Shown piece after piece: positions 6,753 to 13,120 of a stretch of DNA of 13,120 bases. Positions within the stretch are counted from its first letter, which is position 1, and the number at the start of each line of letters is the position of its first letter. The translations under genes were made by a program, and so were the position numbers. The notes beneath the pieces are model-generated. The model was not told the origin of the DNA, did not search any database, and saw only the letters and a program-made list of their open reading frames with translations. This DNA comes from a bacterium (lineage in GTDB: Bacteria > Babelota > Babeliae > Babelales > CAIQNR01), in contig CANNBR010000019.1 of NCBI GenBank assembly GCA_947502805.1, positions 1 to 13,120 on the forward strand. The letters are read 5' to 3'.

Positions 6753-7532
6753 ATGAAATTATTAAGTTTACGGACTTGTATCCGTTTAATTTGGCGCGAT
6801 ATGGTAGTTTTTCTGCCTGGATTTAATGGTCGTCTTATTAATGGTGCGTTATGGGCGGGGATTACGATTATTGTATTTCAGTACATTGGCTTCGGTGATG
6901 CGTCGATAAGCCTTGGGCTCTTTATGGCTTGTGCTAATGCGATAAGTTGGGGTTTTTTTGAAGTAATGGAAAACGTCTCTCGTTTAATTAGTGACTTGCA
7001 AGGTGAGCGTTCAATAACCTATGCGCTTACTCTTCCTCTTCCTCAGTGGATGGTCTTTTTTAGAATTGCGATTTCCAATGCATTGCAGGGAATGGCGATT
7101 GCGATTTTTATTCTTCCGATGGCAAAGGTACTATTATGGAATAATTTTTGTTTAGATCAAATGTGTCTTTATAAATTTCTAATCATTTTTGTTCTTTCCC
7201 ATCTGTTTTATGGATTTTTTTCACTCTGGCTTGCAAGTATGGTAAAAAACTTAGAAGCCATTGGTGATGTGTGGATGCGTGTAGTATTTCCCCTTTGGTT
7301 TTTAGGTGGGTATCAATTCACGTGGGCATCGTTTGTTGCAAAAAGTCCTGCGCTTGCCTATCTCAATCTCCTGAATCCTTTGTTGTATTGTATGGAAGGT
7401 GTTCGAGCTGCGGTAATGGGGCAAGAGGGATATTTACCTTTTTGGTGGTGTTGTGCTGCGCTTGTATTTTTTACTACCTTAGTTGGTACTGTTGGTACTA
7501 TAAAGATGAAGCAAAAACTCGATTGCCTCTAA
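6753..7532 (+). CDS. ABC-2 type permease, first of three paralogues
   Basis: A 259-residue polytopic inner-membrane protein with about six hydrophobic segments (roughly residues 28-48, 53-72, 103-128, 138-163, 172-195 and 225-250). It starts with an amphipathic RTCIRLIWRDMVVF segment lying before TM1, as in ABC-2 permeases. Between TM2 and TM3 is a conserved cytoplasmic stretch, SDLQGERSITYALTLPLPQW, where the coupling helix that contacts the ATPase is expected. Near the end NPLLYCMEGVRAAVMGQEG precedes the last helix, matching the NP-x-x-Y-x-x-E-x-x-R feature of the family, and the protein closes with KMKQKLDCL. The ribosome binding site is weak (GAAAGA), so translation may depend on coupling to the ATPase gene 14 bp upstream. 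It would pair with a second permease chain to make the translocation path. Confidence 0.88.
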   Translation: MKLLSLRTCIRLIWRDMVVFLPGFNGRLINGALWAGITIIVFQYIGFGDASISLGLFMACANAISWGFFEVMENVSRLISDLQGERSITYALTLPLPQWMVFFRIAISNALQGMAIAIFILPMAKVLLWNNFCLDQMCLYKFLIIFVLSHLFYGFFSLWLASMVKNLEAIGDVWMRVVFPLWFLGGYQFTWASFVAKSPALAYLNLLNPLLYCMEGVRAAVMGQEGYLPFWWCCAALVFFTTLVGTVGTIKMKQKLDCL

Positions 7533-7540
7533 GGAAATAT

Positions 7541-8341
7541 ATGAATAAAAAAATCTCTCATCCTCTATGGAATATACAAGTTTGTGCGCGTTTGATCTGG
7601 CGTGACATGGCTGTTTTTAGGCCTTATTTTTATAATCGACTTATCAATATGGCTCTTTGGGTAACCATCACCACTCTGGTTTTTCAGTACATTGGTTTTG
7701 GAGATACATCGGATGCTATTGGACTTTTTATGGCATGTGCCAACGTAGCGGTGTGGGGTTTTTTTGAAGTGATGGATAATGTGTGTGCCACCATCAGCGA
7801 CTTGCAAGGTGGGCGTTCTATTACGTATGCATTGACTCTTCCGCTTCCTCAATGGATGGTATTTGTGAGAATTGCGCTTTCAAATGCGCTACAAGGAATG
7901 GCAATCGCTATTTTTATTTTACCACTTTCAAAACTGTTATTGTGGAATAATTTTTCTTTTGCGCAGTTTTCCCTCTCTAAATTTTTACTTGTTTTTGTAC
8001 TTTCACAATTTTTTTATGGTTTTTTTTCTCTCTGGATTATTTGCATGATTAAAAATGTGGAGGCAATTGGAAATATTTGGAACCGTGTAATTTTTCCACT
8101 ATGGCTTTTAGGCTGTTATCAATTTACCTGGGCTGTGTTAGTTGCAAAAAGTCCTGCAATTGCTTACCTGAGCCTTGCTTTAAACCCTTTGGTATTTGCA
8201 ACCGAAGGAATGCGCGCTGCAGTTATGGGACAAGAAGGGTATTTACCTTTTTGGTGGTGCTGCATTGCACTCATATTTTTCACAACCCTTGTTGGCGCAG
8301 TTGGAACGATAAAAATGAAACAAAAACTCGATTGCTTATAA
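7541..8341 (+). CDS. ABC-2 type permease, second of three paralogues
   Basis: The start is the ATG at 7541, eight bases after the previous stop, with AAGGA at 7531-7535. A longer reading frame reaching back to 7271 is only overlap with the first permease in another frame. The 266-residue product is close to its upstream neighbour: across the 53-residue block starting SDLQG and ending LLWNNF the two differ at only six positions, and both end in KMKQKLDCL. The same six-helix layout, coupling region and EGMRAAVMGQEG segment are present. It has a slightly longer N-terminus (MNKKISHPLWNIQVCARLIW), which matches the third paralogue better than the first. A recent tandem duplication followed by pairing of the two products as a heterodimer is the simplest reading; two homodimers sharing one ATPase is the alternative. 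Confidence 0.88.
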   Translation: MNKKISHPLWNIQVCARLIWRDMAVFRPYFYNRLINMALWVTITTLVFQYIGFGDTSDAIGLFMACANVAVWGFFEVMDNVCATISDLQGGRSITYALTLPLPQWMVFVRIALSNALQGMAIAIFILPLSKLLLWNNFSFAQFSLSKFLLVFVLSQFFYGFFSLWIICMIKNVEAIGNIWNRVIFPLWLLGCYQFTWAVLVAKSPAIAYLSLALNPLVFATEGMRAAVMGQEGYLPFWWCCIALIFFTTLVGAVGTIKMKQKLDCL

Positions 8342-8400
8342 TTTGTAGCTTTAGATTTTGTTGAGTTTTATGGCAAAGATTAATAGAGAAAAAATCCTCC

Positions 8401-8473
8401 ACTCGTCGTCCTCAGCGATAGGAGATTGTCTCGTGCGAATGTGCGGACAAGCGACTAAGCGTAAGGATCCAGA
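8401..8473 (+). repeat. Left arm of long interrupted inverted repeat
   Basis: The outer end ACTCGTCGTCCTCAGCGA (8401-8418) and inner end AGCGTAAGGATCCAGA (8458-8473) match the right arm perfectly in reverse complement. The roughly 39 bp in between are diverged but contain a small stem, TTGTC (8426-8430) with GACAA (8446-8450). Conserved ends around a variable hairpin suggest one element family present in two opposite copies. Confidence 0.85.
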
Positions 8474-8568
8474 ATAATTGCGCAAAAATCATTACAGTGA
8501 ATAAGTATGTGCATTATCTGAGTGGTCGATTTCTTTGATAAATGATGATGACTTTGGTGTAGTTTATT

Positions 8569-8648
8569 TCTGGATCCTTACGCTCGCTTCGTCTGGTCGA
8601 TGCATTATATGCATCGCTGCGACTTTCGCCTCGCTGAGGACGACGAGT
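8569..8648 (-). repeat. Right arm of long interrupted inverted repeat
   Basis: The reverse-complement copy of the 8401 element: TCTGGATCCTTACGCT at 8569-8584 and TCGCTGAGGACGACGAGT at 8631-8648 pair perfectly with the left arm over 16 and 18 bp. Its centre holds its own hairpin, CGATGCAT-TAT-ATGCATCG, near 8598-8616, unlike the left copy's stem in sequence. Pairing of the two arms in RNA would make a long, partly bulged stem with a 95-nt loop between the second and third permease genes. Confidence 0.85.
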
Positions 8649-8718
8649 AGGAGCCTGTGATTGAAAAAGCAGGTTGAAACCAAACAGAATCAAGTCAGTT
8701 TATAAAGGTAGTAAAAGT

Positions 8719-9516
8719 ATGAATATAAAAACATCACGTCTTTTATGGAATCTTCAGATTTGCGCTCGATTAATGCAGCGGGATCTTTTTGTTTTTAGAT
8801 CAATGTTTGTGCGTCGTCTGATTAATTCGATGATATGGACAGCGGTGCTTGTATACATGTATGAGTACATTGGATTTGGTTCATATGCGCAAGCAGGTGT
8901 GTTTATTGCCTGTGGTGAGTGCGCACAATGGGGATCCATGGGAATTTTTGGAAATTTAGTACGCTTTCTTTCTGACATGAAAGGACCGAAAACAATTTTC
9001 TATCATCTGACATTGCCAATTCCTCAGTGGACAGTTTTGGTTACGTTTTGTCTTTCAACATCAGTGCAGTTAATGGCAATAGGAGCTTCAATATTGCCAG
9101 TGTCTTATCTCATTATGAAAGATAGATTTCCTTTGGCTTCAATTTCATTCTTTAAAGTTTTTTGTATTTTTTTCTGCGCATATCTTTTTTATGGAGTAAT
9201 GACGCTTCTATACATAAGTTTAATTGATTCACTTGATGAACTTCATCATATTCGAGTTCGTATAGGCGATATGCTTTTTTGGACTGGTGCTTATTTTTTC
9301 ACCTGGCAACGTTTGTATGAAGCAAATCATGTGGCGGCTTACTTCGATTTGCTGAATCCGCTGGTATATGCGGCTGAAGGAATGCGAGCAGCGGTGATAG
9401 GGCAACAAGGATCATTGCCCTTTTGGTGGTGTTGTGCAGCGCTTCTTGTGTTTACTGCAATTATTGGCACCATTGCAGTACGTAGAATGCTTAAAAAATT
9501 AGACTGTGTTTGCTAA
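8719..9516 (+). CDS. ABC-2 type permease, third and most diverged paralogue
   Basis: The start is the ATG at 8719, with AAAGG about ten bases before it; an earlier in-frame ATG at 8674 lacks a site and would add a basic stretch out of line with the other two paralogues. The 265-residue product aligns from end to end with the two upstream permeases (MNIKTSRLLWNLQICARLMQ at the start; NPLVYAAEGMRAAVIGQQG, LPFWWCC and KKLDCVC at the end). It has changed most in the presumed ATPase-coupling region (SDMKGPKTIFYHLTLPIPQW) and in TM3. The frame is intact and hydrophobic segments are kept, so it is probably functional. The altered contact region raises the question whether it still uses the ATPase at 5974 or assorts with another one. 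The last eight codons double as the left arm of the terminator. Confidence 0.85.
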   Translation: MNIKTSRLLWNLQICARLMQRDLFVFRSMFVRRLINSMIWTAVLVYMYEYIGFGSYAQAGVFIACGECAQWGSMGIFGNLVRFLSDMKGPKTIFYHLTLPIPQWTVLVTFCLSTSVQLMAIGASILPVSYLIMKDRFPLASISFFKVFCIFFCAYLFYGVMTLLYISLIDSLDELHHIRVRIGDMLFWTGAYFFTWQRLYEANHVAAYFDLLNPLVYAAEGMRAAVIGQQGSLPFWWCCAALLVFTAIIGTIAVRRMLKKLDCVC

Positions 9517-9536
9517 CGAACACAGTCTAATTTTTT
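9493..9536. terminator. Intrinsic terminator overlapping the third permease stop
   Basis: AAAAAATTAGACTGTGTT (9493-9510) pairs perfectly with 9519-9536 over 18 bp with an eight-base loop that includes the TAA stop (9514-9516). The right arm ends in TTTTTT, a good T-tract for rightward transcription. The opposite strand also ends in a T-run, so leftward reads from the 9816-9556 gene may stop here too. Confidence 0.88.
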
Positions 9537-9555
9537 ATGTGCAACTGAAGCAGCT

Positions 9556-9816
9556 CTAGAGGCTATCGTTGTAGTCTTTATAAGGAATTAAAAAACCGCC
9601 CTTTATTTTTATAAAAACATGTACACGTTTCACAAAGTTAGGACACAGACGTATGGCAGGTGGCAGTGTTTCATAGCAGTGAAGTGGATTTTCTGATTTG
9701 ATCGCCACTGCTGCTAAAAGAGAAAGAGCGCATTTCTGTGGAGAAACTGTGAAATCTGCTGTAGTGCTATTTGAAAAGTAAGAAAATAATAAAATATAAA
9801 AATAATATTTTTTCAT
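9556..9816 (-). CDS. Small exported protein of unknown function, 86 aa
   Basis: The N-terminus MKKYYFYILLFSYFSNSTTA looks like a signal peptide, cut near residue 20 before DFTVS. The mature part of about 66 residues has three cysteines (29, 47, 58) and a basic C-terminal half (KRVHVFIKIKGG). There is no lipobox and no other membrane helix. The minus-strand ribosome binding site AGGA lies about eight bases upstream of the ATG. The gene starts 38 bp after the stop of the 257-residue gene in the same direction, so the two probably form one transcript, ending at the two-way hairpin at 9493-9536. No family is recognised; its short length means it could be a spurious frame, but the signal peptide, ribosome binding site and terminator together argue for a real gene. 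Confidence 0.58.
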   Translation of the reverse strand: MKKYYFYILLFSYFSNSTTADFTVSPQKCALSLLAAVAIKSENPLHCYETLPPAIRLCPNFVKRVHVFIKIKGGFLIPYKDYNDSL

Positions 9817-9854
9817 AGAATGTTCCTAAGGGCCTGTGTTTTTTTAATACGATT

Positions 9855-10628
9855 TTATCGACTATGAGCAAGTTGAACCACTGCTCCTGCAAGTTGGGCA
9901 TTGTGGTTGTGGTTCATAGTTGCCTGTTGCATTGCCAAAGTAGAAGCATTGCATTCTTCAAGCCAGCGAGGGTCATTTTTTATATTAAGCATCGCATCTT
10001 TAACCTGTGCTATGTACGACATAATCACAGGAGTAAGGCTTTTTGCTTCTGAGTAACCAGCTTTTCCTTTGAGTTTTGTAAAACTATTAAGAATTAATGA
10101 AAGAGTATTTCGTAGAATATCAAGATCTCTAAAGGCAGCTGCACGAGCAAATCGATTACTTACATACATGCCATCTAAGGTGTTTTTTAGATCGTTAGGT
10201 TCTGAGCCGATAACAACAGTAAGCAGAGGCTGATTTACTTGTTGAGCAAGAGATTCAGGACCGAAAGAAGTAAGTGAAGTACGCCCTAGGATTATTGCTC
10301 CACTAACAGTTCCAAGCCAGAGACTTTTACCCCACTTTTCAGGGTTATAAAAGCTAAGTTCAATATTAGTATTTTTATCTAAAAGATGTGCAATTGCGCA
10401 GGTACTAATATGGCCGATTGCAGCGCCAACAACAGCACAACAGCCTACTGCTAAAAAATCAGAACTTGAAAGATTAGAAATATAAAAAGGTATTTTTTGA
10501 ATGCGCTGCATTGTGATATCAATAGTTTGTTCTGCTGTGGGGGCAGTTTCCTGTGCATGAGAAATTGTAGTTGTTACTTGTGTTGCAAAGAGCAAAGAGA
10601 ACAGGGCATTTTTTTTAAATTGATTCAT
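9855..10628 (-). CDS. Exported or membrane-anchored protein of unknown function, 257 aa
   Basis: It begins MNQFKKNALFSLLFATQVTT and has a likely signal peptide cut after ISHA (residue 25), leaving QETAP. Two later hydrophobic segments, around 57-83 (FLAVGCCAVVGAAIGHIS) and 102-122 (SLWLGTVSGAIILG), are glycine- and alanine-rich and may form a membrane hairpin. The remaining C-terminal half is soluble and helical (RFARAAAFRDLDILRNTLSL; PVIMSYIAQVKDAMLNIK), with a His/Asn-rich tail (MNHNHNAQLAG). I recognise no family. AAGGT nine bases before the ATG and an extended -10 at 10674-10682 support the start. It heads a leftward pair with the 86-residue exported protein and is divergent from the Omp85 gene, across 223 bp. 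A role in the envelope is likely from the targeting signals alone. Confidence 0.68.
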   Translation of the reverse strand: MNQFKKNALFSLLFATQVTTTISHAQETAPTAEQTIDITMQRIQKIPFYISNLSSSDFLAVGCCAVVGAAIGHISTCAIAHLLDKNTNIELSFYNPEKWGKSLWLGTVSGAIILGRTSLTSFGPESLAQQVNQPLLTVVIGSEPNDLKNTLDGMYVSNRFARAAAFRDLDILRNTLSLILNSFTKLKGKAGYSEAKSLTPVIMSYIAQVKDAMLNIKNDPRWLEECNASTLAMQQATMNHNHNAQLAGAVVQLAHSR

Positions 10629-10673
10629 GGCTTGTTACCTTATTTTAATTTTATTTAATCTGAATAGCTCTTA

Positions 10674-10682
10674 AGTATAGCA
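10674..10682 (-). promoter_or_regulatory. Extended -10 promoter of the leftward exported-protein pair
   Basis: The minus strand reads TGCTATACT, a TGn-extended -10 (TATACT). It lies 46 bp before the ATG at 10626-10628. The expected -35 position holds only a weak ATTCTT 17 bases away, which extended -10 promoters tolerate. Confidence 0.45.
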
Positions 10683-10817
10683 GGTTTTGTTTCGAAAAGA
10701 ATGGTTAGGTGGGCTTTTTTATACCTCTTGTTACACTAGTAAGATGATGTAAGTTATAGAGTTGATTCTTCATTGCCATCCACTTTCGCATAGAGCTTGA
10801 GTAAGATTTTTAAGGCT

Positions 10818-10846
10818 ATGCCGGACTACGCGCTACGCTCGGAGGA
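10818..10846 (+). repeat. GC-rich intergenic repeat-like motif carrying the Omp85 ribosome binding site
   Basis: A GC-rich block in an AT-rich gap reads ATGCCGGACTACGCG then CTACGCTCGGAGGA. It contains a short tandem (CTACGCG/CTACGCT) and CCG...CGG ends. Its last six bases, GGAGGA (10841-10846), are the best Shine-Dalgarno sequence in the window, five bases from the GTG at 10852. It resembles dispersed intergenic repeats in composition; no second copy is visible here. Confidence 0.4.
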
Positions 10847-10851
10847 TTATC

Positions 10852-13120
10852 GTGCGGTTTTTAGCTCCTGTTCTTTTCTTTTTATTTTCTCTAGGAGTTT
10901 GCGTAGGTATTTCTGAGCCTTTTGAATCTTCGTATCAAGTTTCATTTAATAAAAATGTTCTTTTTTCACCTGATGTATCGGTGATACCAACACTCTTTAA
11001 AGTAGATTCATTCGAATGTTCTGGCGATATTAGCAGTTTTCAGCATGAGTTGCAGGGTTTACTGGGCCTTATTCCAGGTACATTTGTAACGCGAGAACAA
11101 TTTTTGCATGGAGTTGAACGGGTAGGTCAAAAAAATTGTTTTGAAAAAGGAACTTTTTGTTTTATTCATCGGGATAAAGGTACCAGTGTTTGGTTACATG
11201 CTGAACGTCTTTGGATTTTGAAGAGTATTAAAATACAGGGAATTTCTTCTGGCAAAGATGAATATGTGCGTTTGTATGAGCAAACTAGTGGTGATCCATT
11301 TTCTCTTGAGCGGCATGAAGAGTCCTTAAAAGCTATGAGACAGTTTTTAGAAGCATCCAGTTATAAGAACGGTGAAATAAGAGCAACATTAGACTATGAC
11401 AATGCTTCAAAAACAGTTGTGGTTCGTATTGTTATTAAGAAAAAAAAACTTTTTACTGTATCAGATATCCCTTGTAACATTATTGATCATGCGCCATTGG
11501 GTAGTGAGGAATGTAATGCCATAGTTCAAAGAGCGAAGTCGAATTTAGTAACAGGTGATCTTGAAAAACGAAAAAAGACTCTTTTTTTTGGAAACCATTA
11601 TTTTTCTTTTTCTGAATTACAAAAAAAAGTAGCTGATCTTACTTCGGCTGAGGTATTTCTTCCTTCTGCTATTGCCGCGCAGGAATTGCAAACTGATTAT
11701 GTAAAAAAGGGATTTTGGGATGCATCAGTAGAGAGTGCTCAAGATGAAATGGATGAAGAATATTTTATTATTAAAGAGGGGTGTCGTTTTTCAATAAAAA
11801 AAGTAGTGCTTAAAGGAGTTGAAACATTTGATGAAAAATGGTTACGCAAAGAGTTTTTTAGGCACATTGAACATGCACGTTTTTTTGATGAAGAGTTGGA
11901 AAAGCAAGCTCTTCATGAGTGTATAAGTTGGTATCAAAAACAAGGGTTTTGGGATGCCAGTATTGTAAAAAAGGAATACTTTCCTTTAGAAAAAAAACCT
12001 TCACAGCAAGTTCTGCTAGTGGTTATTAATGAAGGTGCTAGGCGTTTTTTATCTGGAATAGAAGTGAATCATTTTCCTGGCTCATATCAAGGAATTCCTC
12101 TAGCAGAAGAGCTAAAAAATGAGAAAGGGCCCATTCCATTTTCTATTGAAGCATTATCATTGCAGCGTGCATTTCTTAGTAAAAAAATGCATGAGCAGGG
12201 ATATTTGCATGCACATCTTTCATATCTCCTTAAAGAAGAAGGAAATGGATTTCGTGTTGTATGGAGCTGCAAAAAAGGACAACGTGTAGTGTTTGGAAAG
12301 ACGATTACTCGCGGTTATACCAAGGTGCCTTACGATCAAGTTATGAAATTGGTCTCGTACAAGGAAGGGGAGGCTTGGAGTAAAGAAAAAATTCAGCAAT
12401 CATTGGCAACTCTTCGTTCATTGGATATTTTTGAACGAATTTCTTTGTATCCAACGTTTAAAGATTCTTCTTTTCAAGAGCGAGATATGATTCTCATGAT
12501 AAAAGAAGATGATCCATTTGAAGTAAAATTACGTTTGGGGTTTGCTCAGGTTAGTAGAAATTTTCATTTCAAAAAAGGTTCAACCTATAAAGCAGGTGGT
12601 TCGTTTATTTGGAAAAACCCTTCTTCTCAAGCAGATAGATTTGCTGTTGATGTTGATTACAATCGTTATGAAAAGAAAATTAATGCATCGTATAAAATTC
12701 CTTTCTTGGGCAATTTGCCACTTAATACAGTATTTAAAGCCTATGCAAATAAGTATATTCAGCCGGTCTTTATAGGTTCCAATAAGCCACTTTATCAAGT
12801 GTTACAGCAGGGTTTTTTAATGGGGGTGAGTAAAAAACAAGGGCATTGCGATTTTGGATTCACAAGTGGATTCGAGTGGATGGAAACCAATGATATTTCT
12901 TTGGAGCTTGCTCGAGCCATTAATTTTAAGACTGATTTAGTAAATAAAAAAATACCCTATTTTTTTATTGAACCTATGGTCTACGCAGATTTTATTAATG
13001 AGACACTGAATCCTACACAGGGGTTTTTTGGACTTGCTACTATAAAAGGAATGTTTCCGTTTAAAGAGAGTTCATTTCTTATAAAATTTTTGGCAGAGCA
13101 GGGAACATTTATTCCGTTTG
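10852..13120 (+). CDS. Omp85-family outer-membrane assembly protein (BamA/TamA-like), 3' end beyond window
   Basis: An open frame of 756 codons runs from a GTG with GGAGGA five bases upstream to the window edge. The N-terminus MRFLAPVLFFLFSLGVCVG is a signal peptide; Cys17 does not sit in a convincing lipobox. Then come POTRA-like repeats: about 48-118, 123-200 (ILKSIKIQGIS), a less clear one at 200-311, 312-394 (SIKKVVLKGVETF; YQKQGFWDASI), 395-477 (MHEQGYLHAHL) and 478-548. The last has the classic end GEAWSKEKIQQSLATLRSLD followed by IFERISLYP. From about 550 aromatic, alternating strands mark the beta-barrel (VKLRLGFAQVSRNFHF). BamA folds barrel proteins into the outer membrane; TamA has only three POTRAs, so the count here favours BamA. 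The POTRA part is cysteine-rich (56, 96, 103, 208, 221 and others), unlike enterobacterial BamA. The barrel is cut by the edge, so the C-terminal strand cannot be examined. Confidence 0.88.
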   Translation, partial: MRFLAPVLFFLFSLGVCVGISEPFESSYQVSFNKNVLFSPDVSVIPTLFKVDSFECSGDISSFQHELQGLLGLIPGTFVTREQFLHGVERVGQKNCFEKGTFCFIHRDKGTSVWLHAERLWILKSIKIQGISSGKDEYVRLYEQTSGDPFSLERHEESLKAMRQFLEASSYKNGEIRATLDYDNASKTVVVRIVIKKKKLFTVSDIPCNIIDHAPLGSEECNAIVQRAKSNLVTGDLEKRKKTLFFGNHYFSFSELQKKVADLTSAEVFLPSAIAAQELQTDYVKKGFWDASVESAQDEMDEEYFIIKEGCRFSIKKVVLKGVETFDEKWLRKEFFRHIEHARFFDEELEKQALHECISWYQKQGFWDASIVKKEYFPLEKKPSQQVLLVVINEGARRFLSGIEVNHFPGSYQGIPLAEELKNEKGPIPFSIEALSLQRAFLSKKMHEQGYLHAHLSYLLKEEGNGFRVVWSCKKGQRVVFGKTITRGYTKVPYDQVMKLVSYKEGEAWSKEKIQQSLATLRSLDIFERISLYPTFKDSSFQERDMILMIKEDDPFEVKLRLGFAQVSRNFHFKKGSTYKAGGSFIWKNPSSQADRFAVDVDYNRYEKKINASYKIPFLGNLPLNTVFKAYANKYIQPVFIGSNKPLYQVLQQGFLMGVSKKQGHCDFGFTSGFEWMETNDISLELARAINFKTDLVNKKIPYFFIEPMVYADFINETLNPTQGFFGLATIKGMFPFKESSFLIKFLAEQGTFIPF

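Larger units (their letters stand above)
8342..8718. other. 377-bp noncoding interval inside the exporter cluster
   Basis: No supported gene lies here. The stretch is occupied mainly by two inverted copies of a GC-rich element (8401-8473 and 8569-8648) with a 95-bp AT-rich spacer. The first about 50 bp are AT-rich with no clear terminator. The last about 70 bp lead to the third permease, with AAAGG near 8704-8708 serving as a modest ribosome binding site. No clear promoter was found. The interval breaks what is otherwise a tightly packed operon. Confidence 0.7.

Noticed and set aside
7271..7540. Upstream extension of the second permease frame to give a 356-residue protein
   Set aside because: The extra 90 residues read the first permease gene in another frame. 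A Shine-Dalgarno and an ATG at 7541 match the paralogue start.
8401..8648. The inverted repeat as an insertion sequence or a CRISPR array
   Set aside because: There is no transposase and only two inverted copies, not regularly spaced direct repeats; a non-autonomous element remains possible.
10818..10917. ATG at 10818 as a start for the Omp85 gene
   Set aside because: It is out of frame with the POTRA-encoding frame and soon meets a stop; the GTG at 10852 gives the signal peptide and has the better ribosome binding site.
12087..12798. Short minus- and plus-strand frames inside the Omp85 gene
   Set aside because: They are shadows of a long, well-supported Omp85 coding frame.

Overview
The window looks like a chromosomal segment from a low-GC, Gram-negative bacterium. 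An Omp85/BamA-type outer-membrane assembly protein, a separate beta-barrel protein and several signal peptides imply two membranes. The mix of a host-style amino-acid permease, many small secreted proteins without recognisable families, and short GC-rich palindromes between AT-rich genes recalls host-dependent lineages, with Candidatus Dependentiae (TM6) my best guess. That placement is inference only; no rRNA or marker phylogeny is available here.

Layout. Positions 1-2974 are transcribed leftward: an amino-acid permease (2974-1736), a beta-barrel outer-membrane protein (1579-185) with its own promoter, and the first 25 codons of ribosomal protein bS21 (75-1, running off the edge). Positions 3215-3860 hold two small rightward genes, one unknown and one a secreted Cys-rich peptide. 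They end at a perfect bidirectional hairpin shared with the convergent glutamyl-tRNA synthetase gene (5378-3933). Divergent from gltX is a small acylphosphatase-fold gene (5598-5876).

Positions 5974-9516 are an ABC-exporter cluster: one ATPase followed by three tandem paralogous ABC-2 membrane subunits. The first two permeases are very similar and tightly spaced. The third is diverged and separated by 377 bp that contain a long interrupted inverted repeat (arms 8401-8473 and 8569-8648). A terminator that begins inside the third permease gene closes the cluster.

Positions 10628-9556 form a leftward two-gene unit of unrecognised exported proteins. From 10852 to the window end runs a GTG-started Omp85 protein with a series of POTRA repeats and the start of its barrel; it continues past the edge.

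Functional links: the Omp85 protein would insert barrels such as the 464-residue protein. The ATPase and permeases would form an inner-membrane exporter of unknown cargo. The permease brings in amino acids, and gltX and bS21 serve translation. I found no CRISPR array, phage genes, transposase, tRNA or rRNA. The most unusual points are the one-ATPase/three-permease arrangement with its inverted-repeat element, and the intergenic palindromes, one of which seems to supply a Shine-Dalgarno site.
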